Under the pieces are notes generated by a model. The model saw only the letters and a list, made by a program, of their open reading frames with translations, was not told the origin of the DNA and ran no database searches. A DNA stretch of 64,000 nucleotides from JABFXC01 sp045804265 (GTDB lineage: Bacteria > Gemmatimonadota > Gemmatimonadetes > Gemmatimonadales > Gemmatimonadaceae): the NCBI GenBank assembly GCA_045804265.1, contig JBJMNK010000001.1, positions 9,483 through 73,482 of the forward strand, in the 5' to 3' direction. Of this stretch, positions 60,093 to 64,000 are shown piece by piece. Position 1 is the stretch's first letter. Each line of letters opens with the position of its first letter. The position numbers were made by a program, and so were the translations under genes.

Positions 60093-61373
60093 GTGTCACA
60101 TCCCACCACTCCGGGCGGACTGCGCCTCCCGCTCGCCGCGCAGGTCCTGATCGGGCTCGTCACAGGATTCGCGTTAGGCATCGTCGTCGCCCACAGTGGT
60201 CCGCGGGCGATCAGCACTGCGCTCGCGATCGCCGAGCCGGTGGGCGCGCTGTTCGTCGCGGCGATCCGCATGACGGTCATCCCCCTGGTCGTCGCGAGCC
60301 TCATCGTTGCGGTCGCGACCGCGCCCGAGCCGCGGGCGGTTGGAGCCGTGGGGCTACGCGCGCTCGCGCTCTTTCTCGCCGTGCTCTTTGCCGGCGCGGT
60401 GTTCGCCGCGGTGCTCGCGCCGCCGCTGTTCGCGCTCGTGCCGATCGATCCCGCGGCGACGGCCGCACTGCGCGCATCGGCCGCCAGCATCAGCGGCGCC
60501 GCGCCGGCTCCCCTCCCGACTGTCGGGCAGTGGATCGTCGACCTGGTGCCGGCGAACCCGTTCAAGGCGGCGAGCGACGGTGCGATCCTGCCGCTGATCG
60601 TCTTCGCGCTGGCCGCGGGCTTCGCCCTGGCGCGGGTCGCTCCCGAGCGCTCGACCGTGGTGATCCGGTTCTTCGAGGGCGTGAACGACGCGATGATCAT
60701 CCTCGTCCGCTGGATCCTCGCCTTTGCGCCGTTAGGCGTATTCGCGCTGGCCGTTCCGCTGGCGATCCGCATCGGCGCCTCGGCCGCGGGTGCGCTCGTG
60801 TCGTACATCGCGGTCGCCGTCGTGCTCACCACCGCCTTCGCCGCGCTGGTGCTCTATCCGCTGGCGGCGATCGGCGGCCGCACCTCGCTGATCTCCTTCG
60901 CCCGCGCCTGCCTGCCGGCGCAGGCGGTCGCCTTCGGCTCGCGCTCGTCGATGGCGGCGCTGCCGGTCATGGTCGAGACCGCGCGCGACCGGATGCTGCT
61001 CCCGCCGGCGATCACCGGATTCTTCCTCCCGCTGGCGACGGCGACCTTCCGCGCCGGCAGCGCGGTCGCGCAGACGGTGAGCGTGATCTTCGTCGCTCAC
61101 CTCTTCGGCGTCGAGCTCGGCGCGATCCAGCTCGCCACGATCGCGGTCACCATCGCGCTGACGACGTTCAGCATCCCGGCGATCCCCGGCGGCTCGATCC
61201 TCGTGCTCGTCCCGGTGCTCGTCGCGGCGCGGGTGCCGGTCGAGGGGATCGGCGTGCTGCTCGGCGTCGACACCATCCCCGACATGTTCCGGACGACGGG
61301 CAACGTGACGGGCGACCTTGCGGTCGCGTCGGTGCTCGGCCGGCCGCGGCGCTCGGCGCCTGGTGAACGTTAG
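60093..61373 (+). CDS. dicarboxylate/amino acid:cation symporter (DAACS/GltP family)
   Basis: 426 residues from GTG with about eight helices and two re-entrant loops. Family signatures: SRSSMAALPVMVE (serine-rich hairpin HP1 region), ATFRAGSAVAQTVSVIFVA (helix 7) and the substrate-binding GVDTIPDMFRTTGNVTGDLAVASV. Imports acidic amino acids or C4-dicarboxylates with Na+ or H+. It ends in a TAG inside an octamer, overlapping the glycosyltransferase start. Confidence 0.93.
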   Translation: MSHPTTPGGLRLPLAAQVLIGLVTGFALGIVVAHSGPRAISTALAIAEPVGALFVAAIRMTVIPLVVASLIVAVATAPEPRAVGAVGLRALALFLAVLFAGAVFAAVLAPPLFALVPIDPAATAALRASAASISGAAPAPLPTVGQWIVDLVPANPFKAASDGAILPLIVFALAAGFALARVAPERSTVVIRFFEGVNDAMIILVRWILAFAPLGVFALAVPLAIRIGASAAGALVSYIAVAVVLTTAFAALVLYPLAAIGGRTSLISFARACLPAQAVAFGSRSSMAALPVMVETARDRMLLPPAITGFFLPLATATFRAGSAVAQTVSVIFVAHLFGVELGAIQLATIAVTIALTTFSIPAIPGGSILVLVPVLVAARVPVEGIGVLLGVDTIPDMFRTTGNVTGDLAVASVLGRPRRSAPGER

Positions 61374-62562
61374 GCCTCACGACGTCGCGGTCGGGCTGGC
61401 GCTGGCGCTTCCCTGGATCGCCGCGCCGCTCGTCACCGGCTGGCGTACGGCCGACTCGCGCTCGCTCGACGAGGAGCGTGACGATCCGCCCGCTGACCCA
61501 CCGCTGGTGTCGGTGGTGATCCCGGCACGCGACGAGGCCGGCAACATCGAGCGATGCCTGACGTCGGTGCTGGCGACGACCTGGCCCCGGGTCGAGGTCA
61601 TCGTCGTCGACGACCACTCGCGCGACGACACCGCGGCGCTGGCGTCGACGATTGCGGCGCGCGATGCGCGTGTCCGGGTCGTCGCCGCCCCCGAGCTGCC
61701 GAGCGGATGGTTCGGCAAGCAATGGGCGTCGCAGTCCGGCGCGCGCGCCGCGCGGGGTGACATCCTCTGCTTCATCGACGCCGATACCATCCACGCACCC
61801 GACCTGCTCACCCGCACCGTCAACTCGATACGCTCGCGCGGAGCCGTGATGGTGACGGTCGCCGGCACGCAGGCGATGGTGACGTTCTGGGAGACGCTGC
61901 TCCAGGCGCAGATGTTCGCGATGCTGGCGATGCGCTACGGCGGTACGGAGACGGTGAATCGCTCGCGCCACGCGTGGGACAAGATCGCGAACGGGCAGTT
62001 CATCGCCATCACCCGCGCCGCCTACGACCGGATCGGCGGCCACGCCGCGGTTCGGGACAGGGTCGCCGAAGACCTGATGCTCGCCCAGCGGCTCTTCCTT
62101 GCCGGCGAGCCGACGGCGCTCATCCTCGGTACCGCCCAGCTGTCGACGCGGATGTACACGTCGCTCGGCGCGATCGTCCGCGGCTGGGGCAAGAACGTCT
62201 TCGCCGGCGGGATCGACGCACTGCCGCCGTGGCGCCCGCTGCGGCTGCTCTTCCCGTTAGGCCTGACGGCGTTCCCGCTCGCCCAGCTGCTCCCCGTCGG
62301 CGTGCTCCTGTCGCGGCCCTTCGCAGCGACCACCTCGCCGACGACCACGGTCTGGCTCGTCGCGACACTCGCCGCGATCGTCGCCGCCTGGTCGGCGGTG
62401 TACATCCGCGCCCGACGCTCGCCCCTCTATGCCCTGGCCTTTCCCCTCGGCGCCGCGGTGCTGCTCTGGATCTTCGTCAGCGCGATCGCGCGTGGGCGCC
62501 GGGTCCGGTGGAAGGGGCGCGACTACGACGGCTCGGGTCAGGCGCGCTCGAGCAGCTCGTAG
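61363..62562 (+). CDS. family 2 glycosyltransferase (HpnB/CrtQ-like)
   Basis: 399 residues from a GTG overlapping the symporter stop by 11 bases. N-terminal helix, then the GT-A domain PLVSVVIPARDEAGNIERCL, VIVVDDHSRDDT, GWFGKQWASQSGARAARGDILCFIDADT (the DxD-type metal site) and a QxxRW-like IVRGWGKN, followed by several C-terminal helices. It is membrane bound and probably glycosylates a lipid, hopanoid or carotenoid carrier. Its last 25 bases overlap the convergent malate synthase gene. Confidence 0.88.
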   Translation: MNVRPHDVAVGLALALPWIAAPLVTGWRTADSRSLDEERDDPPADPPLVSVVIPARDEAGNIERCLTSVLATTWPRVEVIVVDDHSRDDTAALASTIAARDARVRVVAAPELPSGWFGKQWASQSGARAARGDILCFIDADTIHAPDLLTRTVNSIRSRGAVMVTVAGTQAMVTFWETLLQAQMFAMLAMRYGGTETVNRSRHAWDKIANGQFIAITRAAYDRIGGHAAVRDRVAEDLMLAQRLFLAGEPTALILGTAQLSTRMYTSLGAIVRGWGKNVFAGGIDALPPWRPLRLLFPLGLTAFPLAQLLPVGVLLSRPFAATTSPTTTVWLVATLAAIVAAWSAVYIRARRSPLYALAFPLGAAVLLWIFVSAIARGRRVRWKGRDYDGSGQARSSSS

Positions 62563-64000
62563 CCGGGGACGGTCAGGAAGTCGGTGAGCTCGTCGTCGAG
62601 GACGAGCTGGTCGAGCAGAGCGGCGGCATCGGCGAATCGCCACGCGCCCGCGCCCCGCTCCGCCTCGAGTGCGGCCAGCGTCTCGTCGCGCATCGTCTGG
62701 TAGCGCGCCGCGCTCATCGTCGATCCGTCAGCGAGGCACGCCTCGCGGTGCACCCATTGCCAGAGCTGCGAGCGCGAGATCTCCGCGGTCGCGGCGTCCT
62801 CCATCAGGTTGTGAATCGCCACCGCGCCGGACCCGCGTAGCCACGCTTCGATGTATTGCAGCGCAACGTCGATGTTCGCCCGCACCCCCGCCTCGCTCAC
62901 CGTGCCGTCGGGGACGACGAAGTCGCTGAGCTGCGCGGCGCGGACATTGACCTCGCTTCGCATCCGTTCCTTCTGGTTCGGCCGCGCACCGAGCACCTCG
63001 TCGAATGCCGTGGCCGCAACGGGGACGAGATCCGGGTGCGCGACCCACGTCCCGTCGAAGCCGTCGCGCGACTCGCGCACCTTGTCTTCACGGACCCGGG
63101 CCAGCGCAGTCTCGTTCACCACCGCGTCGCGCCGACTCGGGATGAACGCCGCCATCCCCCCGATCGCGTGCGCGCCGCGCCGGTGGCAGGTCTTCACCAG
63201 CAGCTCGGTGTAGCCCCGCATGAACGGGACGGTCATGGTCAGGCGCGCGCGGTCGGGAAAGATCGGCGCGTGGCGGCCGAACTTCTTCATCGCGCTGAAC
63301 AGGTAGTCCCAGCGGCCGGCGTTGAGCCCGGCCGCATGCTCGCGCAGCTCGTGGAGGATCTCGTCCATCTCGAAGGCGGCGAGGATCGTCTCGATCAGCA
63401 CCGTTGCCCGAATGGTGCCGCGCGGAATGCCTAACGCGTCCTGGGCGGCGACGAAGACGTCGTTCCAGAGCCGAGCCTCGAGGTGGCTCTCGAGCTTCGG
63501 CAGGTAGAAGTACGGCCCCGAACCGCGCGCCAGCAGCTCGCGTGCGTTGTGGTAGAAGTAGAGCCCGAAGTCGAACAGGCTCGCCGACACCGGGCGCCCG
63601 TCGACCGCGACGTGCCGCTCGACGAGGTGCCAGCCGCGCGGCCGGATGACGAGCGTCGCCGGCGTGCTGCCTAACGTGTAACGCTTTCCTTCCGGCCCGG
63701 CGTACTCGATCGTGCGGCGGATCGCGTCGATGCAGTTCCCCTGCCCGCTGACCACGTTCTCCCACGTCGGCGAGAGCGCGTCCTCGAAGTCGGCCATGAA
63801 GACCTTCGCGCCCGAGTTGAGCGCGTTGATCATCATCTTCCGCTCGGCCGGCCCGGTGATCTCGACGCGACGGTCGTTCAGGTCGGCCGGCGCCGGCGCG
63901 ACCTGCCAGCTTCCGTCGCGCACCGCGCGCGTCTCGATGAGAAAATCGGGACGCACGCCACCGTCGAGCACCTCCTGCCGCGCGATCCGGGCGCGCAGCA
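62538..64000 (-). CDS. aceB: malate synthase A, 5' end beyond window
   Basis: At least 487 residues; the frame remains open to the right edge (RIARQEVLDGGVRPDFLIETR is the normal N-terminal region, so only the first few tens of residues are missing). Core motifs: MADFEDALSPTWENVVSGQ, GPYFYLPKLESHLEARLWN, TIRATVLIETILAAFEMDEIL, GLNAGRWDYLF and HNLMEDAATAEISRSQLWQW. Condenses glyoxylate with acetyl-CoA in the glyoxylate shunt. Isocitrate lyase is not in the window. Convergent overlap of 25 bases with the glycosyltransferase gene. Confidence 0.95.
   Translation of the reverse strand, partial: LRARIARQEVLDGGVRPDFLIETRAVRDGSWQVAPAPADLNDRRVEITGPAERKMMINALNSGAKVFMADFEDALSPTWENVVSGQGNCIDAIRRTIEYAGPEGKRYTLGSTPATLVIRPRGWHLVERHVAVDGRPVSASLFDFGLYFYHNARELLARGSGPYFYLPKLESHLEARLWNDVFVAAQDALGIPRGTIRATVLIETILAAFEMDEILHELREHAAGLNAGRWDYLFSAMKKFGRHAPIFPDRARLTMTVPFMRGYTELLVKTCHRRGAHAIGGMAAFIPSRRDAVVNETALARVREDKVRESRDGFDGTWVAHPDLVPVAATAFDEVLGARPNQKERMRSEVNVRAAQLSDFVVPDGTVSEAGVRANIDVALQYIEAWLRGSGAVAIHNLMEDAATAEISRSQLWQWVHREACLADGSTMSAARYQTMRDETLAALEAERGAGAWRFADAAALLDQLVLDDELTDFLTVPGYELLERA

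Larger units (their letters stand above)
215..63676. repeat. dispersed octamer CGTTAGGC (61 copies)
   Basis: Hand scan found 61 exact copies. Plus strand starts: 780, 1219, 4182, 6346, 7553, 8198, 9158, 9784, 13283, 17410, 20148, 20224, 21921, 22673, 23047, 24950, 26339, 30108, 32413, 32692, 37948, 41585, 41834, 46807, 58784, 60172, 60730, 61368, 62255. Minus strand (left ends): 215, 1724, 4517, 10866, 11246, 12587, 12863, 13674, 16718, 18395, 18710, 33307, 33999, 34215, 34648, 35847, 44455, 44481, 45198, 49498, 50141, 51060, 51566, 52369, 52387, 53210, 54706, 55970, 56447, 58130, 63429, 63669. Near misses are few (for example 3041, 9752, 19309), so the whole octamer appears constrained. Confidence 0.85.

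Noticed and set aside
59281..60099. Pro/Glu-rich 272-codon frame antisense to the Gly/Ser gene
   Set aside because: It is the mirror of Gly/Ser codons, runs through the terminator, and has no ribosome site or independent support.
215..63676. TTAGGC within the octamer resembles the nematode telomere repeat
   Set aside because: Copies are dispersed singly, never in tandem, in a bacterial sequence; the likeness is coincidental.

Overview
This is a GC-rich (roughly 70 %) bacterial chromosome segment whose gene content fits Gemmatimonadota. The pointers are two Hanks-type kinases carrying TPR tails, a SusC/SusD pair outside Bacteroidota, a DUF5916 outer-membrane protein, many Gly/Ala-rich lipoproteins, and short intergenic regions. 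This assignment is an inference from gene content; there is no 16S gene here. No prophage, insertion sequence or CRISPR array was found, and the window reads as ordinary vertically inherited chromosome.

Layout. 0-10 kb: CapA-like lipoprotein (cut by the left edge), a small hypothetical, a zinc-ribbon kinase, DUF4105 protein, a ferredoxin/CDGSH protein, a GH84 hexosaminidase and a large kinase. 10-21 kb: a leftward block of TonB-C protein, PQQ dehydrogenase, a histidine kinase fused to an exported domain, SusD, SusC and an OmpR-type regulator, closed by tRNA-Gln. 21-33 kb: lipoprotein, DinB protein, tRNA-Ala, threonine dehydratase, KGG stress protein, RNase Z, subtilase, a DUF2203/thioesterase group and a DUF4015 glycosidase-like protein. 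33-43 kb: PLP enzyme plus hydroxyacid dehydrogenase, a degenerate HMA protein, DUF5916 barrel, epimerase, mgtE-EamA, and tandem DUF4383 genes. 43-49 kb: SURF1, acyl-CoA dehydrogenase, aldo/keto reductase, DUF72, glycine-zipper protein. 49-54 kb: an AttEFGH-like ABC operon containing an FtsX-lipocalin fusion. 54-57 kb: mntH-uspA-mntR with an AT-rich palindromic operator candidate. 57-64 kb: Nudix, rhodanese, LD-carboxypeptidase, a Gly/Ser-rich protein, DAACS symporter, GT2 and malate synthase (cut by the right edge).

The most unusual signal is not a gene. The non-palindromic octamer CGTTAGGC occurs 61 times by hand count (29 on the + strand, 32 on the - strand), about once per kilobase, against two to three expected from base composition. 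Within genes it lies on the coding strand in 47 of 58 cases, and six genes use it to form their TAG stop codon. Its density resembles DNA-uptake sequences; Chi-like, FtsK-orienting or methylation roles are also possible.

Several genes are tightly packed or translationally coupled by overlaps of 1 to 8 bases: mntH-uspA-mntR, mgtE-EamA, acyl-CoA dehydrogenase-AKR, thioesterase-lipoprotein, and the ABC operon. Where a high-GC start was ambiguous I chose it from Shine-Dalgarno spacing, signal peptides or overlap with the neighbour, and say so in the entry. All calls are by eye from sequence; no database search was run.
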